Shown piece by piece: positions 39,430 through 49,431 of a DNA stretch of 64,000 bases. The stretch comes from Schlesneria paludicola DSM 18645 (lineage in GTDB: Bacteria; Planctomycetota; Planctomycetia; Planctomycetales; Planctomycetaceae). Both the position numbers and the translations under genes were made by a program. The stretch lies in the NCBI RefSeq assembly GCF_000255655.1, contig NZ_JH636434.1, positions 1,627,066 through 1,691,065 on the forward strand. Reading direction: 5' to 3'. Every line of letters starts with the position of its first letter. Position 1 is the first letter of the stretch. The notes under the pieces were generated by a model. It saw nothing but the letters and a program-made list of their open reading frames with translations, had not been told where the DNA came from and made no database searches.

Positions 39430-42003
39430 TCATTCGCGGGTGATTGTTTCGTCGAGATTGAGCAACACGCTCGCTAGCGCAATCCAGGCTGCGCGCTCGG
39501 ACAGGCTCTGCCCATCCAATTCACCGCCAACCAATTCAAGGGCCGCCCGCTGGTCAGACTGAAACAACGTGCGCTGCAACTTCAGGTATTCCAGCAGTCG
39601 ATTCGACTCGTCCATCGTTGGTCGACGTGCCAACGTCAGCAGATACACGTGATCCAATCGGGCCATATCGTCATCTTTAATCTCACGGCAAACACGGTCT
39701 GCCAATGCCTGTGCCGCTTCGACGAAGGTGGGGTCGTTCAATAAATTGAGTGCCTGCAGCGGAGTGTTTGATCGTTCCCGCCGTGTACAAGTACGGCTGC
39801 TGTCCGGCAAATCAAACGTCACAAATTGTGCGAACGGCGACGTTCGCTGCAAAAATGTGTACAGGCCGCGGCGATATCGATCCGCCCCTTGGCTCGCAAC
39901 CCATTGATTATCGAACGCTTCTTTCGTGACACTCTCAGGCTGTGGAGGACGTACACTTGGCCCACCGATGTTCCGCGACAACAATCCGCTAGACGCGAGC
40001 GCCGCATCGCGAACCGTTTCTGCCGACAGTCGCAATCGCGCCTGCCGCGCGACCAATCTGTTCTGAGGGTCGCGTGCGACGACTTCAGGAAGCACACGCG
40101 AAGACTGCTGGTAGGTCTGTGACATGACGATGGTCCGCATCAGCGACTTGAAGCTCCACTCGTTCTGCATGAACTCGATCGCCAGCCAATCCAGAAGCTC
40201 TGGATGTGTCGGACGGTCGCCGCGAACACCGAAGTTTTCGGACGTCCCGACAAGCCCTCGACCAAACATTTCCTGCCAGATTCGATTCACCGTCACGCGC
40301 GCCGTCAGCGGGTGGTCACGCGATACCAGCCACTTGGCCAACACCAGTCGGTCTGGAACCGATCGCGTCAGGATCGGCGGCAACGATGACAGGGTGGAGG
40401 GACTAAGTTCTTCCCCCGGTTGACGAAAATCACCTCGACGATGCAGATGCGTCGTTCGGTGACGGCGTGACCGCGTCATCGTCGGCGCACGCGAAATGGC
40501 GGGAACGGTCTTGGCAAGCTGATCCAGTTTCGTGGCTAATTCACCGAGCTTCAAATCCGAAAACTTTTGCGAATCAATCGCCGATCCATGCTGCAGGAAA
40601 TAGTCCTGCAATCGATCGCATTCTGACGGAGTTCGCGCCGAGACTTCGGTCTTGACGATGTTAAGCCCCTCAAGCTGGCCTTCCCCTTGACCCTGCCCCC
40701 AAATCAGTCCCAGCACTTCGAGGTGACGATCCCAGCGGTGATCTTCACCAGGATGGGTTTCTGTCCAAAGCAGCTTTTCTTCCCAGGCCTTCTGAAGATC
40801 GGCAGCGGCCTGCGCGACGGGGGCCAATAGCTCGGCTCGCTTGTGATCATATGTCTGCTTCGCACTTCGATATCGTTCACGCTCATCGTTCAGGGGCGCG
40901 TCAAGATTGACTTCGTCCGCGTTATTGAAGAATGCGTATAGCTGATAAAACTCTCGCTGCGAGATTGCGTCAAATTTGTGGTCGTGACACTCCGCGCATC
41001 CCACCGTCAGTCCCATCCAAACGACGCCCACCATCGTCGTTCGATCAACAACTTGACGCACACGGTACTCTTCCAAATCCGCACCGCCTTCGCGATTGCT
41101 CAGCGTATTTCGCAAGAACCCCGTCGCGATTCGTTGCGATGTTGTGGCATCGGGCAAGAGGTCCCCCGCCAACTGCTCAATGGTGAATTTGTCAAACGAC
41201 AAGTCACGATTGAAAGCATCAACCACCCACTGTCGGTACCTCCATGCGTAGGGTCGCAAGAAGTCCTGGAGGTATCCGTCGCTGTCGGCGTAGTGTGCCA
41301 GATCGAGCCACCAGCGAGCCCATCGTTCGCCAAAGTGCGGCGAAGCCAGCAATCGTTCCACCACACGCTCATACGCATCCATCCGCGAATCATTCAGGAA
41401 CGCATCCACTTCCAACACAGTCGGCGGCAAGCCTGTCAGGTCCAGACTGAGACGTCGCACGAGCGTTTCTCGGTTTGTGGGTCGCGCGGCAGGAATCCCT
41501 TCACGCTGCAGGCGATCCCGGACGAATCGATCAATGACGAGCGGAATTCCCTCCAGAACGGGTGGTTGGGTGATTTGGGGTGGGATGTACGCCCAATGCG
41601 CTTCGTACGATGCCCCCTGTTCAATCCAGCGTATGATTGTCTCGCGCTGGTCGGATGACAGCGTCTTGCCCGTAACGGCAGGTGGCATCACTTCGTCGGT
41701 GTCGTGCGAGTTGATTCGTCGCACCAGTTCACTCGCCGCCGGGTCGCCCGGTACAATCGCTTTTGTTCCCGACCCCAATGGGGCGGTCGCCCCCGCCGCA
41801 GAATCGAGTCGAAGCCCCGCCTGTCGCGTTCCCTTATCGAATCCATGACATAAGAAACAGTGCTCGGCCAAAATCGGCAGAACGTCCCGATTATATCGTA
41901 CTTCCGCGATAGACGATGGCGGGTCAGCGGCAAGCCCAGGCCAGCAATTCCACAACAGGATGAGTCCCGTCAACCAGCAAGGTCTTACACGAAGCCAAGT
42001 CAT
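39430..42003 (-). CDS. Planctomycete cytochrome C / DUF1549 / DUF1553 protein
   Basis: An 857-residue exported protein in the standard planctomycete layout. A signal peptide (1-26) precedes an N-terminal cytochrome domain with haem motif CFLCH (49-53). DUF1549 follows (about 150-370), with FVRDRLQREGI, GERWARWWLDLAHYADSDG and a second CxxCH in GCAECHDHKFD. DUF1553 comes after (about 540-830), with WLVSRDHPLTARVTVNRIWQ, GVRGDRPTHPELLDWLA and RRERSNTPLQALNLLND. The molecular function is unknown; the haem motifs suggest redox activity. The ATG at 42003 overlaps the TetR stop as ATGA, with AAGGGGG 7 bases upstream. The longer open frame to 42321 is TetR antiphase sequence and is rejected. Confidence 0.94.
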   Translation of the reverse strand: MTWLRVRPCWLTGLILLWNCWPGLAADPPSSIAEVRYNRDVLPILAEHCFLCHGFDKGTRQAGLRLDSAAGATAPLGSGTKAIVPGDPAASELVRRINSHDTDEVMPPAVTGKTLSSDQRETIIRWIEQGASYEAHWAYIPPQITQPPVLEGIPLVIDRFVRDRLQREGIPAARPTNRETLVRRLSLDLTGLPPTVLEVDAFLNDSRMDAYERVVERLLASPHFGERWARWWLDLAHYADSDGYLQDFLRPYAWRYRQWVVDAFNRDLSFDKFTIEQLAGDLLPDATTSQRIATGFLRNTLSNREGGADLEEYRVRQVVDRTTMVGVVWMGLTVGCAECHDHKFDAISQREFYQLYAFFNNADEVNLDAPLNDERERYRSAKQTYDHKRAELLAPVAQAAADLQKAWEEKLLWTETHPGEDHRWDRHLEVLGLIWGQGQGEGQLEGLNIVKTEVSARTPSECDRLQDYFLQHGSAIDSQKFSDLKLGELATKLDQLAKTVPAISRAPTMTRSRRHRTTHLHRRGDFRQPGEELSPSTLSSLPPILTRSVPDRLVLAKWLVSRDHPLTARVTVNRIWQEMFGRGLVGTSENFGVRGDRPTHPELLDWLAIEFMQNEWSFKSLMRTIVMSQTYQQSSRVLPEVVARDPQNRLVARQARLRLSAETVRDAALASSGLLSRNIGGPSVRPPQPESVTKEAFDNQWVASQGADRYRRGLYTFLQRTSPFAQFVTFDLPDSSRTCTRRERSNTPLQALNLLNDPTFVEAAQALADRVCREIKDDDMARLDHVYLLTLARRPTMDESNRLLEYLKLQRTLFQSDQRAALELVGGELDGQSLSERAAWIALASVLLNLDETITRE

Positions 42004-42692
42004 TTGCGTGCCCCCTTGCCCACACGGCGACGACCGGACTCGGATTTCGAACCCGTCGGTGCGAGCGATCGAGGGACGCGTTCTATCGATGACGTCAGCA
42101 AGGCCCGGCACGTTGCCTCGGCCAGGTGCTCGGCGGCACTCGTCAGATCGAGTTTTAGTCGGCCCACCAGCCAATGTCGCACATAGTGCGTCGACGCACC
42201 GAAGACCAGTGACGAGTACAAGTCGGCGGGCAATGAGACGACTTCGCCCCGATCCACATACGGCTTTAACCACAAGGCCAGATCGTCGCGAGTTCGACGA
42301 TTGATTTCGTCGATCGCGCATGCTCCTTCCGGCGTCAGATCCGCCGTCGCGACGCGCAATAGATACAGGGCCCAGTCTCGATTCGCCTCAACCCAATCAA
42401 AATATCGGCACAGCAGCGCACGAATTCCCTCGGGAAACGTCTGGTGCGCCGCCATCGCTTCTTGAAACGACTCGGCCAGAAACTCCATCCCTTCCACATA
42501 CAGTGCAATAGCGATTGCCAGCTTACTGCCGAAGTGGTGATAAATACTTCCTGAACTAGCTCCAGAAGCCTCGCGGATCTGCTCAATCGTTGCCGCGTCG
42601 ATCCCATGTTTCATGAAACAGCGCAACGATGCGTCGAGGATATCGCGACGGCGCTGTGATACGGGCGAACGTGTCTGTCCTGATTCCATCAT
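42000..42692 (-). CDS. TetR-family transcriptional regulator
   Basis: A 230-residue TetR-type regulator. The N-terminal helix-turn-helix covers residues about 15-62 (RRDILDASLRCFMKHGIDAATIEQIREASGASSGSIYHHFGSK). The rest is a helical ligand-binding/dimerisation domain, and the last 25 residues are Arg/Lys/Ser-rich. Ligand unknown. The gene is the first of an operon: its stop overlaps the start of the DUF1549/DUF1553 gene by 4 bases, and DUF1501 follows. It is itself preceded by a promoter whose spacer is a perfect 17-bp palindrome, so autoregulation of the whole operon is likely (inference). Two adjacent ATGs (42692 and 42689) are possible starts; no strong Shine-Dalgarno is present and the message may be leaderless. 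Confidence 0.9.
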   Translation of the reverse strand: MMESGQTRSPVSQRRRDILDASLRCFMKHGIDAATIEQIREASGASSGSIYHHFGSKLAIAIALYVEGMEFLAESFQEAMAAHQTFPEGIRALLCRYFDWVEANRDWALYLLRVATADLTPEGACAIDEINRRTRDDLALWLKPYVDRGEVVSLPADLYSSLVFGASTHYVRHWLVGRLKLDLTSAAEHLAEATCRALLTSSIERVPRSLAPTGSKSESGRRRVGKGARK

Positions 42693-42698
42693 TCCAGA

Positions 42699-42727
42699 AC
42701 AATATTCTAGAATGACATTCTAGTCAA
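42699..42727 (-). promoter_or_regulatory. Promoter of the TetR-DUF1549/1553-DUF1501 operon
   Basis: On the minus strand TTGACT (42722-42727) and TATTGT (42699-42704) are separated by exactly 17 bases, close to the sigma70 consensus. The -10 box ends only 6 bases before the first ATG, which places the start of transcription at or next to the start codon. Confidence 0.7.
42707..42723. promoter_or_regulatory. Perfect 17-bp palindrome, probable TetR operator
   Basis: CTAGAATG, a central A, then CATTCTAG: a perfect dyad filling the spacer between the -35 and -10 boxes. A bound repressor here would block RNA polymerase. Length and position fit a TetR-type operator. Confidence 0.8.
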
Positions 42728-42854
42728 ACAATCACCCCACCATTGAATCGCATTGGTGAAGCAGACGAGCCCCCTCGGTCAATTGATTGCCGTCCGCCCG
42801 GCCCGCGAGAAGCCGGGCCATTCTGGCTGTCAAGAAATGATCCAAATTCAGCTT

Positions 42855-43859
42855 TCACGGCTTTTTCGTGCCATTTGCCAACACATATTCAATCGCGGCT
42901 TTTGCATCCAGTCGCGGGTAGCGACGCTTGGTGACGTGATCTTCAACACTCACCCCGGTCTTCTGAAAAATGATCATCATCGCTTCAGGCTGAGTTGGAC
43001 CATCGTTCTTCCAGTCATACTCGGACCGGAGCATCGCCTCACGAAGCAGCATCGCTGTCCCGCACAGGATGGCATTGGACGAACTGGTCGCGGAGGCAGG
43101 AACCAGCAGATCCACTTTGTCATGTCGATCTTGGGTCACCTCATCGCGCCCCGGACTGACCGCCCCGATCGCAAAGCAATTCGGCTGACAGGCTGGCCAA
43201 GATATTCCGGTTGTGAAGCCATGATTACCCGTTGGCGCACTCACCCAGATGCCAAGTTTCCGCAGTTCCAACAACTGACTGTCGATCGCCGTCGGCACAG
43301 GCTTGTCATGTGCCAGATCATCGACGGGGGCCAGATTCACCGTGGTGATGTGGTACTTTTCATGGTTTTCGATGATCCATCGAAGTCCGGCAGCCAGTGT
43401 CACATTGTCATCCACCTTGCAGTGACAGCATTCCAGCCCTCGGATGACGGCCACTTGATTGTTGTAGGCAACGCCCCATTTCCCCTGATAGTTGAGCGAA
43501 GACGGCACGCCAATCGTCGTGCCGTGATAGCCGCGTCCTTCGTGCTTCGGGTCATCATCACCATCGACGCTGTCATACGAGACCAGAACCTTCGGTCGTC
43601 CGTCAACCGGCGTACTCCACTCCGGAATCGACAACGTACACCCGTCATCCACGAGCGCCAGTGTTTGCCCACGTCCAAACGAGATCAGGTTTGCATACTC
43701 TTTCCAGACATCCGTCACCCGCACATGCTGGAACGACACCGGTTCAACGGGCTCACCCGCATTCAGAACCTGACATGTCATCACGCGCCAGATGATCGTC
43801 GCGGTGAAAAAGACATCACCGAAACCACGCGCACTCGGACGAGGCAACAACAATCTCAT
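42855..43859 (-). CDS. Subtilisin-like (S8) serine peptidase
   Basis: A 334-residue putative subtilase. The Asp motif is LALVDDGC (Asp71), the His motif is GYHGTTIG (His112), the oxyanion Asn lies in PTGNHG (212), and the serine segment is ATSSSNA near 257-263, where Ser259 aligns with the nucleophile of GTSMA. The serine region deviates from the consensus, so activity is likely but not certain. An N-terminal hydrophobic stretch (about 13-30) may be a signal or anchor. The ATG at 43859 has GGAG 10 bases upstream; the TTG at 43901 is less likely. It lies 108 bases after the amidohydrolase gene on the same strand and ends 131 bases before the TetR operon promoter. Confidence 0.75.
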   Translation of the reverse strand: MRLLLPRPSARGFGDVFFTATIIWRVMTCQVLNAGEPVEPVSFQHVRVTDVWKEYANLISFGRGQTLALVDDGCTLSIPEWSTPVDGRPKVLVSYDSVDGDDDPKHEGRGYHGTTIGVPSSLNYQGKWGVAYNNQVAVIRGLECCHCKVDDNVTLAAGLRWIIENHEKYHITTVNLAPVDDLAHDKPVPTAIDSQLLELRKLGIWVSAPTGNHGFTTGISWPACQPNCFAIGAVSPGRDEVTQDRHDKVDLLVPASATSSSNAILCGTAMLLREAMLRSEYDWKNDGPTQPEAMMIIFQKTGVSVEDHVTKRRYPRLDAKAAIEYVLANGTKKP

Positions 43860-43966
43860 CACAGATCGGCTCCAAAAAACGAGATGCCGGGACGACTCCA
43901 ATTGAGATCTCTGAAAAACTCCGGCTTGGTTAAGAATCGCGTCCGCCGTATGCCGAGAATCTGCGA

Positions 43967-44941
43967 TCAGCCATTCGGCAAGCGAAACAACACCTTTGCA
44001 TTCTCGAACAAGATTTTGCGTTCCGCCGCTTTATTCGGGGCCAACTTTCGAATCGCAGCGATGGTTTGCGAACCCTGGCACGCAACACCAGAGCCGATTC
44101 GATCGTCACAGTCACTGCCGTAAAGAATCTTGTTCTGGTGCCGATCGAGGAAACCGCGGGCATGGTCCTCGTCACGCGTCAGTGCATTAAGCCCCGACCC
44201 CGCCGACATATCGGCAAACAAGTTGGGATAGTCGGACAAATATCGATCGGTCAGCCCCCCGGCCACGACTGGCCCCTTGGGATAGAGCAATTTCTGATCG
44301 GTATGGTTGCGATCGATATTCGCCCACCATGTCTGAGCATGACCGATAAAGATGGTCTCGGGGAATTTCGTCAGCATCTGCGGCAGACGCTCAAACCCCA
44401 GGTTGTAAGTTCCGTGCTGAAGGTGCATCAGAATCGGTACGTGATATTCTGCGGCGAGAGCATACAACTGCTGGCTCTCGACGGAATCGAGTGTCACGGC
44501 AAATTTTTGTTCGCCGATGATGATCGCCCCGAGATCGAGATACTTCGCGATTTCTTGCCGTGCCTCGGGCAGATCGGTTACTTCGTTCGTACCGAACGAG
44601 AACTCTTGTGGGAACTGCCGCGCCGTCGCCAGAACGGACTCATTGCCTCCGGCCCCGACACCGCCCAGACCATTGTGAATCCCATCCCCCGTTGATGCAC
44701 GCTTCACCGGACTTCCCGATGGCAATAGAATCGTGCGTGTCACTCCCATCGCTCGTTGATGAGCTCGCAATTGCTCGGCCGAACGCTCGCGATAGTTGCT
44801 GTGCTGATGAATATCGATGATCGGTTCCTGGACCGCATCGTCCGCGCGCCCCACCTTGGCCGCCATGACGGCACAACTCGCAGAGACTGACGCGGCGAGA
44901 AACTCCCTCCGCGAGAAATGACGGTTCTTCAACTCGCGCAT
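43967..44941 (-). CDS. Tat-exported amidohydrolase-family metal hydrolase
   Basis: A 324-residue TIM-barrel hydrolase of the amidohydrolase (Amidohydro_2-like) superfamily. A twin-arginine signal (SRREFLAAS, near residue 10) directs export. Candidate metal ligands are the two His in DIHQHSN, His in PILMHLQHGT, His in FIGHAQTWW, and Asp in ILYGSDCDD; the order matches family strands 1, 5, 6 and 8. Relatives hydrolyse or decarboxylate small acids and lactones; the substrate cannot be predicted. The start at 44941 is supported by a perfect GGAGGA 8 bases upstream, inside the longer open frame to 44974. The subtilase gene follows on the same strand. Confidence 0.85.
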   Translation of the reverse strand: MRELKNRHFSRREFLAASVSASCAVMAAKVGRADDAVQEPIIDIHQHSNYRERSAEQLRAHQRAMGVTRTILLPSGSPVKRASTGDGIHNGLGGVGAGGNESVLATARQFPQEFSFGTNEVTDLPEARQEIAKYLDLGAIIIGEQKFAVTLDSVESQQLYALAAEYHVPILMHLQHGTYNLGFERLPQMLTKFPETIFIGHAQTWWANIDRNHTDQKLLYPKGPVVAGGLTDRYLSDYPNLFADMSAGSGLNALTRDEDHARGFLDRHQNKILYGSDCDDRIGSGVACQGSQTIAAIRKLAPNKAAERKILFENAKVLFRLPNG

Positions 44942-44949
44942 GCGGCCGA

Positions 44950-44955
44950 TCCTCC
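44950..44955 (-). promoter_or_regulatory. Ribosome binding site fixing the amidohydrolase start
   Basis: GGAGGA on the minus strand, 8 bases before the ATG at 44941. It lies within the longer open frame, so the upstream start at 44974 is unlikely. Confidence 0.75.
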
Positions 44956-45160
44956 AATCTGCAATTCGAATCATCCGATTCGCGTCTGGTTGTACAACTT
45001 CGCTTCCACCGAGCGAGTCCGTCGAATCAATTCATGCCCCCTCGACAAGGCATCAAGCAGCATCACGGAACCGGCGATGAATTTCCAGGACACCAACGAC
45101 ACGGCACCGACTGCCTTGCGACAATCGGTGCCAACGTATCCCTTCAACGACCGATCGAGC

Positions 45161-46624
45161 CTACGAGAGACTCATCGTCACCGTCTTCGATTCGGTATAG
45201 TTTGACAACGCGATCTCACCCAGTTCACGGCCCATGCCGCTGAACTTAAATCCGCCGAATGGTGCGGCAGCATCGAAGACATCGTAACAATTCACCCAGA
45301 CCGTTCCCGCACGCACTTTCGCTGCGAACTGATGAGCTTTTACCACATCCCGCGTCCAAACCGCCGCCGCCAAACCGTAATAGGTACTGTTGGCGCGTTC
45401 GATGATCTCATCGGCGTTCTTAAACGGCAGAATGCTCATGACGGGGCCAAAGATTTCGTCTTTGGCGATCGACATTTCGTCGGTCACATTGCCGAACACT
45501 GTTGGCTGGATGAAGTATCCCTTGTCTCCGAACCGGGCGCCACCTGTCAGGCACTCGGCCCCCTCGGACTTCCCCTTGTCGATGTAGCCCAGGATCTTAT
45601 TGAACTGATCCGAATCGACCTGCGGACCCTGCGTCGTTTTCGGATCGAACGGATCTCCCAGTTGTCGCGTCTTGGCGCGCGCCACGACTTTCTCGACAAA
45701 CTGATCGTAGATCGACTGTTCGACAAACAACCGCGACCCAGCGCAGCAACACTGCCCCTGATTGAAGAACAGCCCAAATTCAGCTCCGGCAACGGCGGCA
45801 TCCAGATCGGCATCCGCGAACACGACGTTGGGGCTCTTGCCTCCCAGTTCGAACGTAATTCGCTTCAGCGTGCGAGCCGCATCGACCATGATTTTCTGAG
45901 CGGTCTCATAGTGTCCCGTGAAGGCGATCTTGTCGACACCTGGGTGCCGAACAATCGCCGCACCTGTATCTCCATAACCCGTTACGACGTTGATCACACC
46001 GTCGGGAATCCCGGCTTCTTGAGCGAGTTCCGCCATGCGCAGGCAAGTCAATGGAGTCTGCTCAGCAGGCTTCATCACGATTGTGCAACCGGCCGCCAGT
46101 GCCGGGCCCCACTTCCAGGCGGCCATCAGAATCGGAAAGTTCCATGGAATGATCTGCCCGGCGACTCCAACCGGTTCGCGACGCGTGTAACAGAAATAGT
46201 TTCCACGGATCGGAATGGTGTCGCCCGTCAGCTTGTCTGCCCAGCCTGCATAGTACCGCAGACAATCGATCGCCAGGGGCAAATCCGCCCCGCGAGCGTC
46301 ACTGATCGGCTTCCCATTGTCCAGCGTTTCCAGCGCCGCCAATTCATTGAGATTGGCTTCCATCAGATCTGCCAGCTTGTTCATCAGTCGACCACGATCG
46401 CGAGCATCCATCGTGTGCCACGGACCGGATTCGAACGCTTTGCGAGCGGCCTTTACCGCCGCGTCGACATCGGCTTCACTCCCTTCCGGTACTTCCGCGA
46501 TGACCTGCTCATTGACCGGATTGATCGATTTGAAACGTTTCCCGCTGCGGGATTCCTGCCATTTCCCTCCGATAAGCATATTGGTTTGGCGGATTTTCGG
46601 CGGGGCGATGAGGGCGGCTGCCAT
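45161..46624 (-). CDS. NAD(P)-dependent aldehyde dehydrogenase
   Basis: A 487-residue aldehyde dehydrogenase that oxidises an aldehyde to the acid. Visible motifs are the cofactor region [21 protein letters not shown] and KPAEQTP, the glutamate motif FELGGKSP, and the catalytic cysteine in [15 protein letters not shown]. Near the end come EIFGPVMSI and [15 protein letters not shown]. Length and motifs fit the broad betaine/retinal-type class; the substrate is not determined. GGGAG lies 7 bases before the ATG at 46624; the frame to 46684 is an unsupported extension. The gene ahead of it on the same strand ends 251 bases upstream, so it is probably transcribed separately. Confidence 0.93.
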   Translation of the reverse strand: MAAALIAPPKIRQTNMLIGGKWQESRSGKRFKSINPVNEQVIAEVPEGSEADVDAAVKAARKAFESGPWHTMDARDRGRLMNKLADLMEANLNELAALETLDNGKPISDARGADLPLAIDCLRYYAGWADKLTGDTIPIRGNYFCYTRREPVGVAGQIIPWNFPILMAAWKWGPALAAGCTIVMKPAEQTPLTCLRMAELAQEAGIPDGVINVVTGYGDTGAAIVRHPGVDKIAFTGHYETAQKIMVDAARTLKRITFELGGKSPNVVFADADLDAAVAGAEFGLFFNQGQCCCAGSRLFVEQSIYDQFVEKVVARAKTRQLGDPFDPKTTQGPQVDSDQFNKILGYIDKGKSEGAECLTGGARFGDKGYFIQPTVFGNVTDEMSIAKDEIFGPVMSILPFKNADEIIERANSTYYGLAAAVWTRDVVKAHQFAAKVRAGTVWVNCYDVFDAAAPFGGFKFSGMGRELGEIALSNYTESKTVTMSLS

Positions 46625-46875
46625 GGCGATTCTCCCGAGGCGAGGTGAATAGAGTCCGAACGACGACGCTGCCATCCGTGACATTCAAATTTTGCCAGCT
46701 ACGGCACACGGAAGCGACCAAACCTTGTGATGGGTCGAAACGCGAGCCGAACCTGTGGCGCAACAATGCTGACGACAGTCACGAACTGTGCACAATCAAT
46801 TATAGCGTACCGCGAGCCGTGGACAGGCTCCAGTTGTCACTGGCGAATTGCACGGCCTGATTACCGCAGGTCAAT

Positions 46876-48426
46876 CTACTTGCGGCAAAAAAGATGCGAC
46901 GGCATCGGACGGATGTCTCGTATCACTGGGCGAAACTCGAGTTGAGCCAAGACCTGCGTTTCGAGGTCAATTCCGGGGGCGACCTCGATCAGTTCCAACC
47001 CGTCGTCGCACAGTCGAAATACGGCACGTTCCGTCACATACAAAATCTCTCGCTTCCGGCTCCGCGCGACTGTCCCACTGAACGAAAGCTGCTCCACGTC
47101 CGCGACGAACTTTCGGTGTGTCCCTTCGCGCACAATCTTCAATTGCCCATCTTCGATCGCGACTTCCAGATCACCCGAAGTCAGAGTTCCACAAAAGACC
47201 AGACGTTTCGCGTTTTGCGAGATGTTGATAAATCCGCCCACTCCTGCGAGTCGACTTCCGAACCGGGAAACATTCACATTGCCGTGGCGATCAATCTGTG
47301 CCGCCCCCAGTGCCGCGAAATCAAGTCCTCCGCCATCGTAAAAATCAAACTGGGAAGGCTGGTCGATGATGGCTTGCGGATGGACAGCCGCACCGAAACT
47401 GAGGCCACCCGCTGGCATCCCGCCGATCGGACCACTCTCGACAGTCAGAATCACATCCGCCAGCAGCCCTCGTTCGGCCGCGATTCGCGCAACCCCTTCC
47501 GGCATCCCAATCCCCAGATTCGCGATCGCGCCGGGTCGCAGTTCATCGCATGCTCGTGCTGCAATGATGCGCCGCTCATCCCAGGGTAATGTTCCTAACG
47601 AGCTGAATCGGATCGATGCCTCTGTCGCAGAAGCGGGTTCGAAGTAGCTGCGATTCAGCGGCTCAGCAAATGTCTGATGATGTTCATCGGCCGATGCGAC
47701 AACGACCTGATCGACCAGAATTCCAGGGACATTGACCCGCGACGGAACCAGGGGCTCATCCAGCAATTGTTTGACCTGCGCGAGCACGATGCCGCCGCAG
47801 TTGTGAACTGCCTGTGCGATGGCCAGCACCTCACCGACGACCGCTTCTTCGGCCATCGACAGATTGCCGAACGGATCGGCAGCCGTCGCCCGAATCAACC
47901 CAACGTTCAGCGGAAACGCGTGATAGAACAGCCACGTCCGCCCCGCCAACTCCACACGCTCCACGAGTGGCACTGTCGTCATGCGATTGATGCGTCCCCC
48001 ACCGAACACGGGATCGACAAACGTCCCGAGACCCACATGCGTGATACACCCCGGGCGTCCCGCAGCGATATCACGATAGAGTTGGCAGATCACCCCTTGA
48101 GGAAAGTTGTACGCTTCGATTTGATTCGTAAGTGCCAATGCGCCAATTTTCGGCGCCAGCCCCCAGTGGCCACCGATCACGCGACGAACCAGCCCTGCAT
48201 GTCCCAGGTGATTCAAGCCACGCGTCTTTCCGTCCCCCTGCCCTGCCCCGTAGACCAGCGTCAGCCCCGTTGGTGACTGATCCTTCAGAAAACGACGTTC
48301 GAGCGCAGCCGTCAACGCCTCGGGATGGGCGGCACCGACAAATCCACCGCAGGCAATCGTCGCACCATCGGGAATTCGGGCCACCGCATCGTCGGCACTA
48401 CACGTCAGTTGGTGGATTCGATGCAT
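46876..48426 (-). CDS. Acyl-CoA:acetate CoA-transferase (propionate CoA-transferase-like)
   Basis: A 516-residue family I CoA-transferase in which both subunits are fused. The first half has [21 protein letters not shown] and [31 protein letters not shown]. The second half has [26 protein letters not shown] and the catalytic glutamate segment [15 protein letters not shown]. Such enzymes move CoA between acyl-CoA and short-chain acids through a glutamyl-CoA intermediate. The ATG at 48426 shares one base with the stop of the preceding SDR gene (TGATG), showing translational coupling; the longer frame to 48492 lies inside that gene. Pairing with a FabG-like reductase suggests short-chain hydroxyacyl or ketoacyl metabolism (inference). 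Confidence 0.9.
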   Translation of the reverse strand: MHRIHQLTCSADDAVARIPDGATIACGGFVGAAHPEALTAALERRFLKDQSPTGLTLVYGAGQGDGKTRGLNHLGHAGLVRRVIGGHWGLAPKIGALALTNQIEAYNFPQGVICQLYRDIAAGRPGCITHVGLGTFVDPVFGGGRINRMTTVPLVERVELAGRTWLFYHAFPLNVGLIRATAADPFGNLSMAEEAVVGEVLAIAQAVHNCGGIVLAQVKQLLDEPLVPSRVNVPGILVDQVVVASADEHHQTFAEPLNRSYFEPASATEASIRFSSLGTLPWDERRIIAARACDELRPGAIANLGIGMPEGVARIAAERGLLADVILTVESGPIGGMPAGGLSFGAAVHPQAIIDQPSQFDFYDGGGLDFAALGAAQIDRHGNVNVSRFGSRLAGVGGFINISQNAKRLVFCGTLTSGDLEVAIEDGQLKIVREGTHRKFVADVEQLSFSGTVARSRKREILYVTERAVFRLCDDGLELIEVAPGIDLETQVLAQLEFRPVIRDIRPMPSHLFCRK

Positions 48427-49178
48427 CAACCCCACCAACCTCCATTCACGTGGATCGTCTGCCCCGTGACGTAGCTGGCGAGGGGACTGCATAAGAAGAG
48501 GATCACATTTGCGATCTCTTCCGGTTCGCCAAATCGCTGAAGTGGAATATTGGCCATCATCTGCTTTTGTACCGACTCAGGAATCGTTTGAGCCATCTCG
48601 GTCATGACGACGCCCGGCGCAACGGCGTTCACGGTGATATTTTTGATGGCCAGCTCTTTGCTCAACACCTTTGTCAGCGCCATCACGCCCGCTTTTGCGG
48701 ACGAATAGTTCACCTGACCGTAAAACCCGATTGACCCCGACACCGAAGCCATGCTTACGACACGCCCGCCATCGGCCAGGCGAGTACACGCTGCTTTGCA
48801 GACGTTGAAGACACCGGTCAGGTTTGTATCGATGACATCCGACCATTCCGAGTCGGACATATTCTTCAGCGATCGATCACGAATAATCGCGGCATTATTG
48901 ATGACAATATCCAGCCGCTTGGTCCGCTCGATGATCGTGTCCAGCATCGATTCAATTGCAGGACGGTCGCGTACATCAGCAGGCAGGGCGAATGCCCGTT
49001 CGCCCAATTGATTGGCGGCCGCCTCTGCTTTCTGGCGGTTCGACCCACTGGAATCTTCAAAATAGTTCAGGACGACGTTTGCCCCTGCACCATAAAGTGC
49101 CGTGGCCGTCGCGAGCCCTAACCCCTGTCCGCCACCTGTCACCAGGGCGGTTTTGCCTGACAAGTCTATCGTCTTCAT
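48426..49178 (-). CDS. Short-chain dehydrogenase/reductase (3-oxoacyl reductase, FabG-like)
   Basis: A 250-residue classical SDR. The NAD(P) loop is TGGGQGLG (residues 15-22), with INNAAIIRD, the catalytic Ser in [10 protein letters not shown], Tyr and Lys in YSSAK, and a C-terminal [13 protein letters not shown] typical of FabG/acetoacetyl-CoA reductases. The ligand is probably a 3-oxoacyl thioester. GAGG lies 8 bases before the ATG. Its stop overlaps the CoA-transferase start, so the two act as a unit. Confidence 0.9.
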   Translation of the reverse strand: MKTIDLSGKTALVTGGGQGLGLATATALYGAGANVVLNYFEDSSGSNRQKAEAAANQLGERAFALPADVRDRPAIESMLDTIIERTKRLDIVINNAAIIRDRSLKNMSDSEWSDVIDTNLTGVFNVCKAACTRLADGGRVVSMASVSGSIGFYGQVNYSSAKAGVMALTKVLSKELAIKNITVNAVAPGVVMTEMAQTIPESVQKQMMANIPLQRFGEPEEIANVILFLCSPLASYVTGQTIHVNGGWWG

Positions 49179-49323
49179 GGATGTCGCCTCAAAGCGTGCA
49201 TCGTGCGCAAACTGAGACCGGCGCGGTCGAATTCGGCACCAGCCTTCATAGGAACTATCGATCAGGGAACGGTCCTATCGTAAGGTGTCCATCCCATCAA
49301 TGACGAGTCTCGCACACGAAAAA

Positions 49324-49349
49324 ACCCCAATCACAGGCGTGGTCGGGGT
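49324..49349 (-). terminator. Rho-independent terminator downstream of cysC
   Basis: On the minus strand an 11-bp stem (ACCCCGACCAC against GTGATTGGGGT, one wobble and one mismatch) with a 4-base loop is followed directly by a run of six T. It lies about 80 bases after the cysC stop and ahead of the SDR gene. Confidence 0.85.
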
Positions 49350-49431
49350 CTGAATCGCATCGATTGGCTGAATCATGGCAGTCAGCTCGTCGGACCGACA
49401 TTCGATCGAATGACACAGAATGCCTGTGCAA

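Noticed and set aside
42004-42321. A 106-residue N-terminal extension of the DUF1549/DUF1553 protein
   Set aside because: This part overlaps the TetR coding region in another frame. A signal peptide with a good Shine-Dalgarno begins at 42003.
42753-44123. A 456-codon plus-strand frame opposite the subtilase
   Set aside because: Shadow frame; the minus strand has the Asp, His and Ser motifs of subtilases.
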